Assembly (NCBI RefSeq): GCF_030682515.1
Contig: NZ_JAUXOD010000131.1
Location: 1-58,188 of the forward strand
Direction of reading: 5' to 3'
Length of the DNA stretch: 58,188 bases
DNA from: Hoeflea sp.
Lineage (GTDB): Bacteria > Pseudomonadota > Alphaproteobacteria > Rhizobiales > Rhizobiaceae
Made by a program: the position numbers and the translations under genes. Shown here piece by piece: positions 21,843 to 34,753 of the stretch. A model generated the notes under the pieces. The model did no database searches. It was not told where the DNA came from and saw nothing but the letters and a program-made list of their open reading frames with translations. Positions within the stretch are counted from its first letter, which is position 1; each line of letters starts with the position of its first letter.

Positions 21843-21990
21843 CGCTGGTCTCCCGTTTACCGAAGCCGAGGCTGTATCCACGGCTTCCGCGCCAGCGATA
21901 GCACGGGAACAAACCAAAAACATTTGAATTATTGTGCGCGAGCGTTCACGCAAATCGATGGGGGCGTACTGATTCCGGAGGATGCCGCGC

Positions 21991-22413
21991 TCAGTCGAAT
22001 TCCTGGTATTGCGGCAAATCGTCGGTGATCTCGAACCAGAGCGCCTTGGAGGCCACATGGATATGGTGCGTCGGCCGCAGCGAGGGCGCGTCGATCAGCA
22101 CGCCGAGCGGCACATGGGCGTAGGCCGCATCGCGCACCTGGGAATAGACGAGCGATCCGCAGCGGCGGCAATGGGCGTCATGGGTGGTGGCGTCGCCATA
22201 GTAAAACACGGCATCGGCGCCGGAAGTGACCACGAGTTCGGCCCGGGCGATGCCGCCCATCGGCTTGAACGCCGAGCCGGTGGTGCGACGGCACTTGCCG
22301 CAATGGCAGTTCATCGCATAGTCGAAGGCATCGGGCACGGTGAAGGCAACCGCGCCGCACATGCACTGGCCCCTGAGCAATCTGGCTTTCGACCCGGTTG
22401 ATCCCGCCTGCAT
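21991..22413 (-). CDS. GFA family (glutathione-dependent formaldehyde-activating/CENP-V) protein
   Basis: A 140-residue zinc protein of the GFA family. Cysteine motifs are in the expected order: GQCMCGAVAF, NCHCGKCRRTTGS and HCRRCGSLVYS, supplying structural and catalytic zinc ligands. Some members add glutathione to formaldehyde, but most, probably including this one, have no assigned substrate. ATG 22413 is preceded by a strong GGGAGGGG. It starts only 25 nt after the murB stop on the same strand and is likely read from the dcw transcript. Confidence 0.88.
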   Translation of the reverse strand: MQAGSTGSKARLLRGQCMCGAVAFTVPDAFDYAMNCHCGKCRRTTGSAFKPMGGIARAELVVTSGADAVFYYGDATTHDAHCRRCGSLVYSQVRDAAYAHVPLGVLIDAPSLRPTHHIHVASKALWFEITDDLPQYQEFD

Positions 22414-22438
22414 CTGCCCCTCCCCGGCGACGCGCTGG

Positions 22439-23416
22439 TTAGACCAGCTGTCCCAAAAACTCCTGCACCACATGGCCGGGCTCGAACAGGCCCAGCCGCT
22501 TGATCTCCCATTCGAGACGGATGCCCGAATGCTCGAGCACGCGGGCGCGAACCGTTTCGCCGAGATATTCGAGCTCATAGCCCGAGGCGGTGCCGGTATT
22601 GATCATGAAATTGCAGTGCATCGGCGACATCTGCGCGCCACCGATGGTGAGCCCGCGGCAGCCGGCCGCGTCGATCACCTTCCAGGCCGAATGGCCTTCG
22701 GGATTCTTGAAGGTCGAGCCGCCGGTCTTCTCGCGGATCGGCTGCACCGTCTCGCGGTGGTGCTGCACGGCCTCCATGGCGGCGCGGATCTCCGCGGCAT
22801 CCCCGGGCGTCCCTTCGAAGACGGCGCGGGTGAAGATGAGGTCCTTGGGCGCCGACGAGTGGCGGTAGGCATAGCCCATCTCGGCATTCGACAGCACATG
22901 GCGGACGCCCTTGCGGTCGAGGGCGTGAACCTCGACAACGCGCTCGCGCGTTTCCACGCCGTTGGCGCCGGCATTCATCCGGAGCGCGCCGCCGATGGCG
23001 CCGGGAATGCCGTGATAGAAATGGAAGCCGCCGAGCCCGCACTCGAGCGCAAGTGCTGCGACATGCTTGTCGGGACAGGCGGCGCCCGCCGCGATCTGCG
23101 TGTCGGAGATCCGTTCGGCCTGGCCGAAGCCCTTGGCCGACAGCCGGATCACCACGCCGGGGATGCCGCCGTCGCGCACCAGCAGATTGGAGCCGATGCC
23201 CACCGGCAGGACCGGGATCTCCGCGGGCAGCGCGGCGAGGAACGCCGCCAGATCGTCCTCGTCGACGGGCTGGAACAGCACTTCCGCCGGGCCGCCGGTG
23301 CGGAACCAGGTGATCTTCGACATCTCGGCATTGGGCGTGAGCCGGCCGCGCACGCCTTCAAGCCTGTCCCCGAGCGAGGCGAGCAGTCTCTCGCCGTCAA
23401 CCTGCAGCGGCTTCAT
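22439..23416 (-). CDS. murB: UDP-N-acetylenolpyruvoylglucosamine reductase MurB
   Basis: A 325-residue FAD enzyme reducing enolpyruvyl-UDP-GlcNAc to UDP-MurNAc with NADPH. FAD-binding motifs: [48 protein letters not shown]; catalytic part: [18 protein letters not shown] (Ser proton donor) and a C-terminal [14 protein letters not shown]. It lacks the extra loop of type I MurB, so it is type II. ATG 23416 overlaps the murC stop as ATGA. It is the last mur gene before the break in the cluster. Confidence 0.97.
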   Translation of the reverse strand: MKPLQVDGERLLASLGDRLEGVRGRLTPNAEMSKITWFRTGGPAEVLFQPVDEDDLAAFLAALPAEIPVLPVGIGSNLLVRDGGIPGVVIRLSAKGFGQAERISDTQIAAGAACPDKHVAALALECGLGGFHFYHGIPGAIGGALRMNAGANGVETRERVVEVHALDRKGVRHVLSNAEMGYAYRHSSAPKDLIFTRAVFEGTPGDAAEIRAAMEAVQHHRETVQPIREKTGGSTFKNPEGHSAWKVIDAAGCRGLTIGGAQMSPMHCNFMINTGTASGYELEYLGETVRARVLEHSGIRLEWEIKRLGLFEPGHVVQEFLGQLV

Positions 23417-24843
23417 GCGGCACCGCCTGACCCCGGCGCCGGCTTGAGCGCGCCCAGTTCCTTGGGCAACTGGTTGGCCCATTGGGTGATGGTGCCCGCG
23501 CCCAGGCAGACGACATAATCGCCGGGCTTCGCAATCGACGCGATCAGCGGCGCCAGCGCCTCGGGTCCGTCGATCAGCCGAGCGTCGCGGTGGCCGCCCG
23601 CCTTCATGCTGGAAACCAGCGTCGCCGAATTGATGTCGGCGATCGGGTCCTCGCCGGCGGAATAGACCGGCGCGATGATCGCCGTTTTGGCGTCGTTGAA
23701 ACAGGTGGAGAAATCGTCGAACAGGCTTTCAAGCCGCGTGTAGCGGTGCGGCTGGGCGACCGCGATCACCCGGCCCTGGCAGGCGTCGCGGGCGGCGGCG
23801 AGCACCGCCTTGATCTCGACCGGATGGTGGCCGTAATCGTCGAAGATCTCGACCCCGTTCCAGGTTCCGGTGTGCGTGAAGCGGCGCTTGACCCCGCCGA
23901 ACTGCCCGAGGCCCTTGGCGATCTGCTCCGGCGTCAGCCCCAGCTCATACGCGACCGCGATGGCGGCGGTGGCGTTGGAGACATTGTGCTTGCCCGGCAT
24001 CGGCAGCCTGAGATCCTTGAGCTCGACCACGGCGCCGGTCTTGCGGCTGTGGATCACCACGTCGAACACCGACACCGGCCCATCCATGCGGTGGTTGGAG
24101 TAGCGAACATCCGACTGCGGGTTCTCGCCATAGGTGATGACGCGCCGGTCCTCGATGCGGGACACCAGCGCCTGGACTTCTGGATGGTCGAGGCACATCA
24201 CGCCGAAGCCGTAGAACGGCACGTTCTCGACAAACTGCCGGAACGCCGCGCGCACCGCGTCGAAAGTGCCGTAATGATCAAGATGCTCGGGATCGATATT
24301 GGTGACGACGGCGATGTCGGCGGGCAGCTTGAGGAAGGTGCCGTCGCTCTCGTCGGCCTCCACCACCATCCACTCGCCCTCGCCCATGCGCGCATTGGTG
24401 CCATAGGCGTTGATGATGCCGCCATTGATCACCGTCGGGTCGAGCCCGCCGGCTTCGAGCAGCGTCGCCACCATCGAGGTCGTGGTGGTTTTGCCGTGGG
24501 TGCCGCCGATGGCGATCGCATTGCGGAAACGCATCAGTTCCGCCAGCATTTCGGCCCGGCGCACCACCGGAATCAGACGTTCACGCGCCGCGACAAGTTC
24601 CGGGTTGTTCTTCCTGATCGCGGTCGAGACCACCACCACCTCGGCCGCGCCGAGATTGACGGCCGAGTGGCCGATATGCACCTCGATACCCTTGTTGCGC
24701 AGCCTTTGCACATTGGCGCTGTCGGACTGGTCGGATCCCTGCACCTTGTAGCCGAGATTGTTCAGGACCTCGGCGATGCCGCTCATGCCGATGCCGCCGA
24801 TGCCGATAAAATGGACGAGGCCGATGGTCTGCGGCATTTTCAT
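23413..24843 (-). CDS. murC: UDP-N-acetylmuramate--L-alanine ligase MurC
   Basis: A 476-residue Mur ligase adding L-Ala to UDP-MurNAc with ATP. N-terminal Rossmann loop [20 protein letters not shown]-loop [12 protein letters not shown], central [14 protein letters not shown] and [12 protein letters not shown], and C-terminal [13 protein letters not shown] are all present. ATG 24843 has AGGAG nine bases upstream and overlaps the murG stop as ATGA; its own stop overlaps murB in the same way, so translation of the three genes is probably coupled. Confidence 0.98.
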   Translation of the reverse strand: MKMPQTIGLVHFIGIGGIGMSGIAEVLNNLGYKVQGSDQSDSANVQRLRNKGIEVHIGHSAVNLGAAEVVVVSTAIRKNNPELVAARERLIPVVRRAEMLAELMRFRNAIAIGGTHGKTTTTSMVATLLEAGGLDPTVINGGIINAYGTNARMGEGEWMVVEADESDGTFLKLPADIAVVTNIDPEHLDHYGTFDAVRAAFRQFVENVPFYGFGVMCLDHPEVQALVSRIEDRRVITYGENPQSDVRYSNHRMDGPVSVFDVVIHSRKTGAVVELKDLRLPMPGKHNVSNATAAIAVAYELGLTPEQIAKGLGQFGGVKRRFTHTGTWNGVEIFDDYGHHPVEIKAVLAAARDACQGRVIAVAQPHRYTRLESLFDDFSTCFNDAKTAIIAPVYSAGEDPIADINSATLVSSMKAGGHRDARLIDGPEALAPLIASIAKPGDYVVCLGAGTITQWANQLPKELGALKPAPGSGGAA

Positions 24844-25967
24844 GCGGAACTACTCCTGAACTGGTCGATGCTGACGCCTTCCGCAATAGCTTCTGCCAGA
24901 TTGGCAAGCAAGCGCGCGGCGTCGGGTTTTCCGGTGGCCTGGGCGGCGGCCGCCGTGGCGGCAAGGCCCGCGGGGTCGTTCATCCGGTCGGCGATCATCT
25001 CCGCAAGCAGCTGCGGGGTGAGGTCCGCCTGCCGGACGACGCTGGCCCCGCCCTGGGCCATCAGTGCCTGGGCGTTGGCCGCCTGGTCGTGATCGAGCGC
25101 ATAGGGGTAAGGCACCAGAATGGCCGAGCGGCCGATCACCGCGATCTCCGAGACGGTCGAGGCGCCCGAGCGCGAGATCACCAGATGCGCGGCCGCGATG
25201 CGCGCCGCCATGTCGGTGAAGAAGGGCGAGACCTCGGCCTTGACGCCCATCTCCTCGAGCCGCGCCCGGACATGCGGTTCGTCCTCGGGGCGCGCCTGCT
25301 GGGTGAGTTCCAGCCGCGCCCGGAGCGCCTCCGGCATGAGCCCGATGGCAGACGGAATCGCGTCCGAGAAGAACTGCGCCCCCTGGCTGCCTCCGAACAC
25401 CACCAGCCGGAACGGCTCGCCTTCCATCGACGGCACATAGGGGATCGCCGCAGCGGCAATGACTTCGGGACGCACCGGATTGCCGGTGATCACGGTCTTG
25501 GCGGCGTGGGCGCCCTTGCCCTCGGGCAGGAAGCCGCCGGCGATCGCCTTGACGCGCGAGGCGAGCGCCTTGTTGGCGCGGCCCATCACAGCGTTCTGCT
25601 CGTGCAGCATGGTCGGCAGCCCGGCATTCGATGCGGCCAGCAACGGCGGGATGGTCGGATAGCCGCCAAAGCCGATCACCGCGTCGGGCCTGATCCGGCG
25701 CAACAGACGGCCCGCCGCGCGCGTGCCCTGAAACAGCGTCCAGAGCGACTGGACAACCTTGACCGGGTTCTTCGAGCCGATGGTGGCGGAGCGGACGACG
25801 TGGACCTCCGAGGCCGGAAACTTGCCCGCGAAGCGTTCGGCGCGGCTGTCGGTGACCAGATGCACATCGTGGCCGCGGGCGATCAGCTCATGTGCCAGCG
25901 CCTCGGCCGGGAACAGGTGCCCGCCGGTGCCGCCGGCTGCGAGCAGGAAGAGTTTGCGCCCGGCCAT
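24840..25967 (-). CDS. murG: UDP-GlcNAc:lipid I transferase MurG
   Basis: A 375-residue peripheral membrane GT-B glycosyltransferase that converts lipid I to lipid II. The N-terminal glycine loop [18 protein letters not shown], the middle [14 protein letters not shown] and [12 protein letters not shown], and the donor-binding [18 protein letters not shown], followed by [14 protein letters not shown], are intact. It begins two bases after ftsW and its stop overlaps the murC start. Confidence 0.97.
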   Translation of the reverse strand: MAGRKLFLLAAGGTGGHLFPAEALAHELIARGHDVHLVTDSRAERFAGKFPASEVHVVRSATIGSKNPVKVVQSLWTLFQGTRAAGRLLRRIRPDAVIGFGGYPTIPPLLAASNAGLPTMLHEQNAVMGRANKALASRVKAIAGGFLPEGKGAHAAKTVITGNPVRPEVIAAAAIPYVPSMEGEPFRLVVFGGSQGAQFFSDAIPSAIGLMPEALRARLELTQQARPEDEPHVRARLEEMGVKAEVSPFFTDMAARIAAAHLVISRSGASTVSEIAVIGRSAILVPYPYALDHDQAANAQALMAQGGASVVRQADLTPQLLAEMIADRMNDPAGLAATAAAAQATGKPDAARLLANLAEAIAEGVSIDQFRSSSA

Positions 25968-25969
25968 TT

Positions 25970-27116
25970 CTATTCCGCCGCCACGCCAGCCGGCTGTCGG
26001 TACATGGTGCGCGGCTTGGCCCGGCTTTCGGGTCTTCGCCGTGTCAGCGCCAGCATGAAGCCCGCGGTGATCGCCACCGCGATCATCGACGATCCGCCAT
26101 AGGAAATCAGCGGCAGCGTCATGCCCTTGGCGGGCAGCAGCTCGAGATTGACGCCGATATTGATGAAGGACTGGAATCCGACCAGCAATGCCAGCCCCGC
26201 CACCGCGAGCCGGGTGAATTCATCCTGCTCTCTGCCGGCGCGAACCAGCCCGCGAATGACCACGAAGCCGAACAGCATGACCAGCACCATGCAGAAGACG
26301 ATGCCGAATTCCTCCGCCGCGACGGAGAAGACAAAATCGGTATGGCTGTCGGGCAGGATGCGCTTGATGGTGCCCTCGCCCGGGCCCTGGCCGAACCAGT
26401 CGCCGCGGATGATCGCCTCGCGGGCGGTGTCGACCTGGAAGCTGTCGCCCTCGCCGAACAGGAAGCCGTTGATGCGGCCGGCCACGTGCGGGAACATGAA
26501 ATAGGCGGCGATGAAGCCGCCCACCGCGGCCCCGCCCAGGAGCACGATCCAGAACCAGGACATGCCGGCCATGAAGAACATGCCGCCCCAGACCGCGGCC
26601 ACCAGCATGGTCTGGCCAAGGTCGGGCTGGGCCACCAGCAGCGCCGTGACGATGCCGAACAGGATGATGGCGAACAGGTTGCCGGGGATTTCGGGATGTC
26701 GCGAGCGCTCGGAAAACAGCCAGGCGCAGATGATGACGAAGGCCGGCTTCATGAATTCGGACGGCTGTACCGAGATCCCCAGGATCGACATCCAGCGCCG
26801 AGAGCCCTTGATCTCGACGCCGAAAAACAACGCCAGCACCATCAAGGCGATCGAGCCTGCCAGCACGACCAGCGCGACGCGGCGCACCTGCCGCGGGGTG
26901 AGGAACGAGACCCCGACCATCACCGCCAGCGCCGGCAGCAGGAAGAACCCGTGGCGGGTGACGAAGTGAAAGCTGTCGAGCCCGAGCCGCTCGGCCACCG
27001 CAGGGCTCGCCGCGAACGACATCATCAGCCCGATGCCCATCAGGCCGATGAAGGTCGCCAGGAAAAGGCGGTCGATGGTCCAGAACCAGTCGGCGACCGG
27101 CCCGCGTTCAACCCGG

Positions 27117-27124
<8 letters not shown>
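25970..27124 (-). CDS. ftsW: SEDS glycosyltransferase FtsW
   Basis: A 384-residue polytopic SEDS protein that polymerises lipid II at the septum together with FtsI. About ten hydrophobic helices are visible. Family motifs: [49 protein letters not shown] (large periplasmic loop) and [20 protein letters not shown]. The ATG at 27124 ([15 protein letters not shown]) is chosen because GGAG lies six bases before it; it overlaps the end of murD by 8 nt. An ATG at 27136 is less likely. Confidence 0.97.
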
Positions 27125-28538
<1,414 letters not shown>

Positions 28539-28541
28539 CGC

Positions 28542-29645
28542 CTACCTCAGCTTCAGGGTCGCGAGGCCGAGCATGGCGAGCCCGACCGAGATGATCCAGA
28601 ACCGCACCACGATCTGGCTTTCGGTCCAGCCCAGTTTTTCGAAATGGTGATGGATCGGCGCCATCAGGAACACCCGCTTGCCGGTCATCTTGAACCAGGC
28701 CACCTGGATGATCACCGACAGCGCCTCCATGACGAACAGGCCGCCGATGATCGCCATGACGATCTCGTGCTTGGTGGCGACCGCCACCGTGCCGATCAGT
28801 CCGCCGAGCGACAGCGATCCGGTGTCGCCCATGAAGCTCGCCGCCGGCGGCGCGTTGAACCACAGGAACCCGAGCCCCGCGCCGATCACCGCGCCCAGGA
28901 TCACCGCCAGCTCTCCGGTGCCCGGCACGAAATGGATCTGCAGGTAATTGGCGAACACCGCGTTGCCGGCCAGATAGGCGATGGCGCCGAACGAGGCCGC
29001 CGCGATCATCACCGGTACGATGGCCAGACCATCGAGCCCGTCGGTGAGATTGACCGCGTTGCCCGCCGCCACGATGACGAAGGCGCCGAAGACGATGAAG
29101 AACAGCCCCAGGTCCAGGAGCAGGTCCTTGAAGAACGGAAACGCCAGCGAGGAGCCGAAGGTCACGCCATTGACCGTGGACGCCGCCATCGATGCCTGCA
29201 TGATGAAGAACACGGCCACGCCCGCGATCAGGAATTCGATCCCCAGCCGGGCCTTGCCGGAAAACCCCTTGTGGCTCTGCTTGGTGACCTTGAGATAGTC
29301 GTCGTAAAAACCGATCGCGCCGAAGCCGAGCGTGACCAGCAGCGTGGTCACCACATAGACGCTCGACAGGTCCGCCCACAGGAGCGACGAGCCGACGATG
29401 CCCGCGAGAATCATCAGCCCTCCCATGGTCGGCGTGCCGGCCTTGAGGAAATGGGTTTGCGGCCCATCCGCCCGGATCGGCTGCCCGCGGCCCTGCCGCA
29501 GTTTCAGCGAGGCGATGATTCGCGGTCCGAACAGAAACACGATCAGCGCCGAGGTAAACATAGCTGCCCCGGTCCGGAAGGTGATGTATCTGAAAAGATT
29601 GAAAAACTGGATATCGTCCGCCAGATCCACCAACCAGATGAGCAT
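28542..29645 (-). CDS. mraY: phospho-MurNAc-pentapeptide translocase MraY
   Basis: A 367-residue membrane enzyme that makes lipid I from UDP-MurNAc-pentapeptide and undecaprenyl phosphate. About ten hydrophobic helices. Catalytic segments: [25 protein letters not shown] (Asp pair), [15 protein letters not shown] (Asp), [12 protein letters not shown] and the histidine-rich [16 protein letters not shown] 29645 has AGGAG ten bases upstream. It lies 22 nt after murF. Confidence 0.98.
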   Translation of the reverse strand: MLIWLVDLADDIQFFNLFRYITFRTGAAMFTSALIVFLFGPRIIASLKLRQGRGQPIRADGPQTHFLKAGTPTMGGLMILAGIVGSSLLWADLSSVYVVTTLLVTLGFGAIGFYDDYLKVTKQSHKGFSGKARLGIEFLIAGVAVFFIMQASMAASTVNGVTFGSSLAFPFFKDLLLDLGLFFIVFGAFVIVAAGNAVNLTDGLDGLAIVPVMIAAASFGAIAYLAGNAVFANYLQIHFVPGTGELAVILGAVIGAGLGFLWFNAPPAASFMGDTGSLSLGGLIGTVAVATKHEIVMAIIGGLFVMEALSVIIQVAWFKMTGKRVFLMAPIHHHFEKLGWTESQIVVRFWIISVGLAMLGLATLKLR

Positions 29646-29667
29646 AAGTTTCGGTCTCCTAGCGCCG

Positions 29668-31101
29668 TTAGTCTTGAGTGCTGCTGTCAGGCAGCGCCGG
29701 ATACTTGTCAAGCAACGCCTTGACGATGCGCCCGAAGCCGATGCCCAGCGATGATTTGACCATCACAGCGTCACCGTCCCTGAGACCTGTCTTGAGATAG
29801 GCCGCCAGCCCGTCCGCATCCTCGCGGTAGACCGTCTCGATCTCGGTTCCGAGTTCGTCCTTGAGCGCCCTCATTTCGGGCCCGGCCAGGCAGACCAGAT
29901 CCGCCCTCGCCTCGCGCAGCGGACCGGCCAGGTCGCGGTGCACGCGCTCGGCGAACCGTCCCATCTCCAGCATGTCGCCGAGAACGGCGACGCGGCGGCC
30001 TCGCAGGCGCACCGGCGTGTCGCGCAGCAGGTCGAGCGCCGCGCGCATCGAGGCGGGATTGGCATTGTAGCTTTCATCGATCAGGACGAAGCTGCCGCCG
30101 TCGATTGCGAGGGCATGACGCGCGCCGCGGCCCTTCTCGGCCGAAATCGCGGCCAGCGCATGGATCGCCCTGGCGAGGTCCGCGCCGACCAGGTGCACCG
30201 CGCCGATCACCGCCAGCGCGTTCTGCACCAGGTGGCGGCCGGGCGCGCCGATCTTGACGACGACATCCTCGCCGCCGATGCGGGCCGTGATGGTCGAGCA
30301 ATCGGCAAGCAGCTTGCAATTGAGCAGACGGTAGTCGGCCTTGGCGTTTTCGCCGAAGGAATGGACATGCTTGAGGCCCAGTTCGCCGGCGCGTTTTTTC
30401 AGCCAGCCATATTTCTCGTTGTCGCGGTTGAGAAGAACGTGGCCATCCTTGCCAAGCCCCTCCATGATCTCGGCCTTGGCCGCGGCAATCTCGCCCAGGT
30501 TCTTGAAATTGCCCATGTGCGCCGCCGCGATCGTGGTGATGATCGCCACATGCGGCCGCACCATCTTGACCAGCGGCCGGATCTCGCCCGTGTGGTTCAT
30601 GCCGATCTCGAACACGCCGAAGGCAGCCGTGACGGGCATCCGCGCCAGCGTCAGCGGGACGCCCCAGTGATTGTTGAACGAGGCCGCGGAGGCGTGCACC
30701 TCGCCGCTCGGCTCCAGCGCGCGGCGCAGCATCTCCTTGCTCGAGGTCTTACCCACCGAGCCGGTGACGGCGATGATCTTGGCTTCCGACCTGGCGCGCG
30801 CGGCGCGGCCCAGGCCCTCGAGCGCTGCCAGCACGTCGTTGACGACGATCATCGGCGCAGTGACGCGGCCGAGCGCCGGCAGCTTGGATTCGGCCACCAC
30901 CAGCAGGCTGGCACCGTTGGCCACGGCGACGCTGGCAAAATCATGGCCGTCGAACTTGTCGCCCTTGATGGCGAAGAACACCTCGCCCGCGCCCACCGTG
31001 CGGCTGTCGATGGAGATTCCGCTGACGCCCACGGGCATGGTCCCGAGCGGACGCCCGTCCATGGCTTCGATCATGTCCTTCGAGGTCCACAGCAGGCTCA
31101 T
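29668..31101 (-). CDS. murF: UDP-MurNAc-tripeptide--D-Ala-D-Ala ligase MurF
   Basis: A 477-residue Mur ligase that attaches the D-Ala-D-Ala made by Ddl. Visible: [19 protein letters not shown] (uridine site), P-loop [35 protein letters not shown] and [19 protein letters not shown] 31101 makes an ATGA overlap with the murE stop. Confidence 0.97.
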   Translation of the reverse strand: MSLLWTSKDMIEAMDGRPLGTMPVGVSGISIDSRTVGAGEVFFAIKGDKFDGHDFASVAVANGASLLVVAESKLPALGRVTAPMIVVNDVLAALEGLGRAARARSEAKIIAVTGSVGKTSSKEMLRRALEPSGEVHASAASFNNHWGVPLTLARMPVTAAFGVFEIGMNHTGEIRPLVKMVRPHVAIITTIAAAHMGNFKNLGEIAAAKAEIMEGLGKDGHVLLNRDNEKYGWLKKRAGELGLKHVHSFGENAKADYRLLNCKLLADCSTITARIGGEDVVVKIGAPGRHLVQNALAVIGAVHLVGADLARAIHALAAISAEKGRGARHALAIDGGSFVLIDESYNANPASMRAALDLLRDTPVRLRGRRVAVLGDMLEMGRFAERVHRDLAGPLREARADLVCLAGPEMRALKDELGTEIETVYREDADGLAAYLKTGLRDGDAVMVKSSLGIGFGRIVKALLDKYPALPDSSTQD

Positions 31102-32567
31102 GCCTTGAGGTCCTCCAGGCATTTGCGGATTTCCGCGTGATCGGAGAACGGCAGCACGACGCTGCCCACGGTCTGGCCTTCCTCGTGCCCCTTGCCCGCG
31201 ACAATCAGCGTGTCGCCGGCCCTGAGCATGCCGACAGCCTGCCGGATCGCCTCGGCGCGATCGCCGATCTCGGTGGCGCCGGGCGCCGCGGTCATGATCT
31301 CGGCGCGAATGGATGCAGGCTCTTCCGAGCGCGGGTTGTCGTCGGTGACGATCACCACGTCGGCGAGTTCCGAAGCGATTGCGCCCATGATCGGTCGCTT
31401 GCCGCGGTCCCGGTCGCCGCCGCAGCCGAACACCACGACGACGCGCCCGGTGGTGAACGGCCGCACCGCTTCGAGCACGTTCTGCAGCGCTTCCGGCTTG
31501 TGCGCATAGTCGACATAGGCGGGCGCGCCCTCGGGCGTCGAGCCGATCAGCTCGAGCCGTCCCGAAGCGCCGCTAAGGTGCTCGAGAGCCTCCATCGCCT
31601 GGTCGGCGGAGGTGCCGGTGGCGATCGCCATGCCGGCCGCGACCAGCGCGTTGGAGATCTGGAAGTCGCCCGCCAGCGGCAGGTGTACCTCGAAGATCCG
31701 CCCGTCGAGATGGACCTCGGCGATCTGCTTGTGACGCAGGTGCTCGACCCGCTTGAGGCTCAGGAACCCGCCCTTGCGGCCGACAGTGAGAACCCGGGCG
31801 CCGGCCCGTTCGGCGGTCTCCACGGCGCGTCCGGACCAGGCGTCGTCGGCAAAGATCACCGCCGGCGCGCCCCTGGGCAGCAGCGTGTCAAACAGCCGCA
31901 TCTTGGCCGCCATGTAGGCGTCCATGTCCGGATGGTAATCGAGATGATCGCGGCCCAGATTGGTGAAGCCCGCGACGCTCAGCGCCACGCCATCGAGCCG
32001 GCGCTGGTCAAGCCCGTGGCTCGAGGCCTCCATCGCCGCATGGGTGACGCCGCCCGAGGCGAGATCGGCAAGCAGCCGGTGCAGGGCCACCGGATCGGGT
32101 GTCGTCAGCGTGCCGTAGTCGACACGGCCGGGCGCAATGACGCCGGTGGTGCCGATCATGGCGGCCTGTTCGCCGGCCTGGGCCCAGATCTGGCGCAGGA
32201 ACGAGGCAACCGAGGTCTTGCCGGCGGTGCCGGTCACCGCCCCGATCACCCGCGGCTGCGGCCCATAGAAGGCGGCCGCCATGCGCGCCAGCGCAAGCCG
32301 CGGATCGGCGGCGCGCAGCACCGGCAGCCTCACGCCGTCAAGCGCGGCGTCGGCTGCGGCAATGATGGCCGCAGCACCTTTGGATGCGGCGTCCGCGGCA
32401 AACCGTCCGCCATCGGTCTTGGCGCCCGCCAGCGCAAAGAACAGGTTCCCCGGCTCCACCGTGCGGCTGTCTGCCGTGAGCCCGGTCACGGCCAGGTCAG
32501 GACCGGTCCCGTCGGGTGCGGCAAGGGTATGGGGCGGCAGGGCTGCGATCAGCGCGGACAGTTTCAT
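31098..32567 (-). CDS. murE: UDP-MurNAc-L-Ala-D-Glu--meso-DAP ligase MurE
   Basis: A 489-residue Mur ligase adding the third amino acid. The DNPR motif ([14 protein letters not shown]) marks it as specific for meso-diaminopimelate, not lysine, as expected for a Gram-negative. Other motifs: [18 protein letters not shown]-loop [15 protein letters not shown] (Ala where many homologues have Asn), [24 protein letters not shown] and [16 protein letters not shown]. It begins 93 nt after ftsI. Confidence 0.97.
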   Translation of the reverse strand: MKLSALIAALPPHTLAAPDGTGPDLAVTGLTADSRTVEPGNLFFALAGAKTDGGRFAADAASKGAAAIIAAADAALDGVRLPVLRAADPRLALARMAAAFYGPQPRVIGAVTGTAGKTSVASFLRQIWAQAGEQAAMIGTTGVIAPGRVDYGTLTTPDPVALHRLLADLASGGVTHAAMEASSHGLDQRRLDGVALSVAGFTNLGRDHLDYHPDMDAYMAAKMRLFDTLLPRGAPAVIFADDAWSGRAVETAERAGARVLTVGRKGGFLSLKRVEHLRHKQIAEVHLDGRIFEVHLPLAGDFQISNALVAAGMAIATGTSADQAMEALEHLSGASGRLELIGSTPEGAPAYVDYAHKPEALQNVLEAVRPFTTGRVVVVFGCGGDRDRGKRPIMGAIASELADVVIVTDDNPRSEEPASIRAEIMTAAPGATEIGDRAEAIRQAVGMLRAGDTLIVAGKGHEEGQTVGSVVLPFSDHAEIRKCLEDLKA

Positions 32568-32660
32568 GGAATTCTCGGGTCTTTCGTTGGCCGGCGGGTG
32601 CGATGCGGACTGGTGCTGGCGATCCCCTGCCCGCCACTTGTGTTTTGAGTGTGACTGGTT

Positions 32661-34397
32661 TCAGTAGGTCAGCGACAATTCCTGTGAACCGTTGCCGAAT
32701 TTGGGCGCGACCCCCAGAAAACCCGCCGACCGGCGAACGATGGCGCTGACCATGGGCGCCGCGTTGAGACCGGCGGTGGCGGTGGCTTTTCCCTCCTCGG
32801 GCTTTGGTTCGTCAATCACCACCAGCACGACATATTGCGGATTGTCGATCGGAAAGGCCGACAGGAATGCGTTGAACCGGACCGACGAGTTGTAGCGTCC
32901 GTTGACCACCTTTTCTGCGGTGCCGGTCTTGCCCCCGACGCGGAATCCCTCCACCTCGGCGCGGCGGCCCGACCCGTTGGCGACATTCATCTGCATCAGG
33001 TCGCGCATTTCCTTGCTGGTCGAGGGCTGGATCACCTGGACGGCGACCTCGTTCGCCTGCTCGACGGTGCGCGGCATGAAGGTCGGCTCGATCAGCTTGC
33101 CGCCATTCATCAGCGCCGCGGCGGCGACCGCGGTCTGCAGCGGCGTCGTCGCCACGCCGTGGCCGAAGGAAATGGTGACCGAATTGATCTTCTTCCAGAC
33201 GGCGGGCTGGCTGGGCATGGCCACCTCCGGGAGTTCGGTCTTCATCCGGGTGAGCAGCCCCATCCGGGTCAGGAACTCCTTGTGACCGTCGATGCCGACG
33301 ATATCGGCCATGCGCGCGGTGCCGATATTGGACGAGTAGATGAAGATTTCCGGCACGGTCAGGATCCGGTTCTTGCCGTGAAAATCCCGGATGTTGAAGC
33401 CGCCGATGCGGATCGACCCGCGTGCGTCGAACGAATCCGATAGTTTGACCAGGCCCGAATCGAGCGCCATCGCCGTGGTGAAGACCTTGAAGGTGGAGCC
33501 CATTTCGTAGGTGCCGGCCGACATCCGGTTGAGCCGGTCCTTCTGCAGAGCCTCGACCGGATTGTTGGGATCGTAGTCGGGCAGCGAGGACATGCCGACG
33601 ACTTCGCCGGTGTGGACGTTGAGCACCACGCCGGCCGCCGCGATCGCCTTGTAGCGGTCCATGGCGGCGGCAAGCTCGTCGCGCAGCACGTGCTGGACCC
33701 TGAGATCCAGCGACAGCCGCACCGGCGTCATGCTTTCGTTGATGGTCATGCCGGCGGCGGCGAGGTCGCCGAGCCCCTGCCCGTCGACAAATTTCTCCAT
33801 TCCGGCGATGCCGCGGTTGTCGATATTGACGTGACCAACCACATGCGAGGCGGTCGGGCCACCCGGGTAGAACCGGCGCGTCTCCGGCCTGAACCCGATG
33901 CCGGGGATGCCGAGCGCCAGGATCTGGCTCTGCTGCTTGGGGGTCAACTGGCGCCGGAGCCACTGGAACTTGGATTTCGACGACAATTTGCGGTGGATGC
34001 CGCGCATGTCGAGATCCGGAAGGACGGTGGCGAGCAGTTCGATCGCCTCGTCGGCATCGATGATCTTGTGGGGCTCGGCAAACAGCGACACCGTGCGGAT
34101 GTCGGTCGCCAGCACCTCGCCGTTGCGGTCCAGCAGGTCGGGGCGCGAGATCAGGAGCTGATCGGGACGCTGGATCGACGACACCGATTCGGGCGAACGC
34201 AGACCATAATCGACCAGGCGCGCGCCGATCGCCGCATAGAACAGGCCGAAACAGGCGATGGCGATGATCACGCGGTTCTTGGCCTGGGCGCCTTGCGCCT
34301 TGCGCACGCCCTCGAAGGCAAGCGCAGTGCGGCCGGTTTCGCTGACGGTGGTCATCGCCGGCCTCGAGCCCGGCAGCAGGTTTCTCAGGCCCTTCAT
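32661..34397 (-). CDS. ftsI: septal peptidoglycan transpeptidase FtsI (PBP3)
   Basis: A 578-residue class B penicillin-binding protein that cross-links septal peptidoglycan. It has a cytoplasmic tail of about 40 residues, one transmembrane helix (VIIAIACFGLFYAAIGARLV), a pedestal domain and a transpeptidase domain. Active-site motifs are complete: STFK in EMGSTFKVFTTA (Ser nucleophile), SSN in FIYSSNIGTARM and KTGT in VGGKTGTAEKV. ATG 34397 overlaps the ftsL stop as ATGA. Confidence 0.97.
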   Translation of the reverse strand: MKGLRNLLPGSRPAMTTVSETGRTALAFEGVRKAQGAQAKNRVIIAIACFGLFYAAIGARLVDYGLRSPESVSSIQRPDQLLISRPDLLDRNGEVLATDIRTVSLFAEPHKIIDADEAIELLATVLPDLDMRGIHRKLSSKSKFQWLRRQLTPKQQSQILALGIPGIGFRPETRRFYPGGPTASHVVGHVNIDNRGIAGMEKFVDGQGLGDLAAAGMTINESMTPVRLSLDLRVQHVLRDELAAAMDRYKAIAAAGVVLNVHTGEVVGMSSLPDYDPNNPVEALQKDRLNRMSAGTYEMGSTFKVFTTAMALDSGLVKLSDSFDARGSIRIGGFNIRDFHGKNRILTVPEIFIYSSNIGTARMADIVGIDGHKEFLTRMGLLTRMKTELPEVAMPSQPAVWKKINSVTISFGHGVATTPLQTAVAAAALMNGGKLIEPTFMPRTVEQANEVAVQVIQPSTSKEMRDLMQMNVANGSGRRAEVEGFRVGGKTGTAEKVVNGRYNSSVRFNAFLSAFPIDNPQYVVLVVIDEPKPEEGKATATAGLNAAPMVSAIVRRSAGFLGVAPKFGNGSQELSLTY

Positions 34398-34750
34398 TGC
34401 TCCACCGATCCCGTTGTCAGGGCCTCGTCCGGGCCGGTTTCAGCCACCAGCGGCGCAAAATCGTTGGCCCGGCCGGGGAGTTCGTGAGGTTGGGCCATCT
34501 GCGCGGGCTCGATCGGCTTGAGGCCGAGATCCGCCTCGAAGGCCGTGGACAGTCGTTGCAGCCGCGAGGGCTGGTTGAGAAGGCTCCAGTCCGCTTCCAG
34601 GAGGTCGATGGTCTCGGTCTGCAGCGTGATCGCGGCCTGCAGCTCGCGCACCTGGGCGAGCTTGCCTTCCGCGTCATGCTTGATCTGATAGGTGACGGTG
34701 GCGGCCGCGATCATCGCGACGACCAGCACCAGATCGAGAGTGCGCATCAT
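34394..34750 (-). CDS. ftsL: cell division protein FtsL
   Basis: A 118-residue bitopic protein: a membrane helix starts at once (LDLVLVVAMIAAATVTYQI) and is followed by a heptad-rich coiled coil (about 25-70) and a Pro-rich tail. This matches FtsL, which forms the FtsQLB complex that activates FtsWI. The position between rsmH and ftsI is diagnostic because sequence conservation is low. ATG 34750 has AGGAGG seven bases upstream. Confidence 0.9.
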   Translation of the reverse strand: MMRTLDLVLVVAMIAAATVTYQIKHDAEGKLAQVRELQAAITLQTETIDLLEADWSLLNQPSRLQRLSTAFEADLGLKPIEPAQMAQPHELPGRANDFAPLVAETGPDEALTTGSVEQ

Positions 34751-34753
34751 GTC

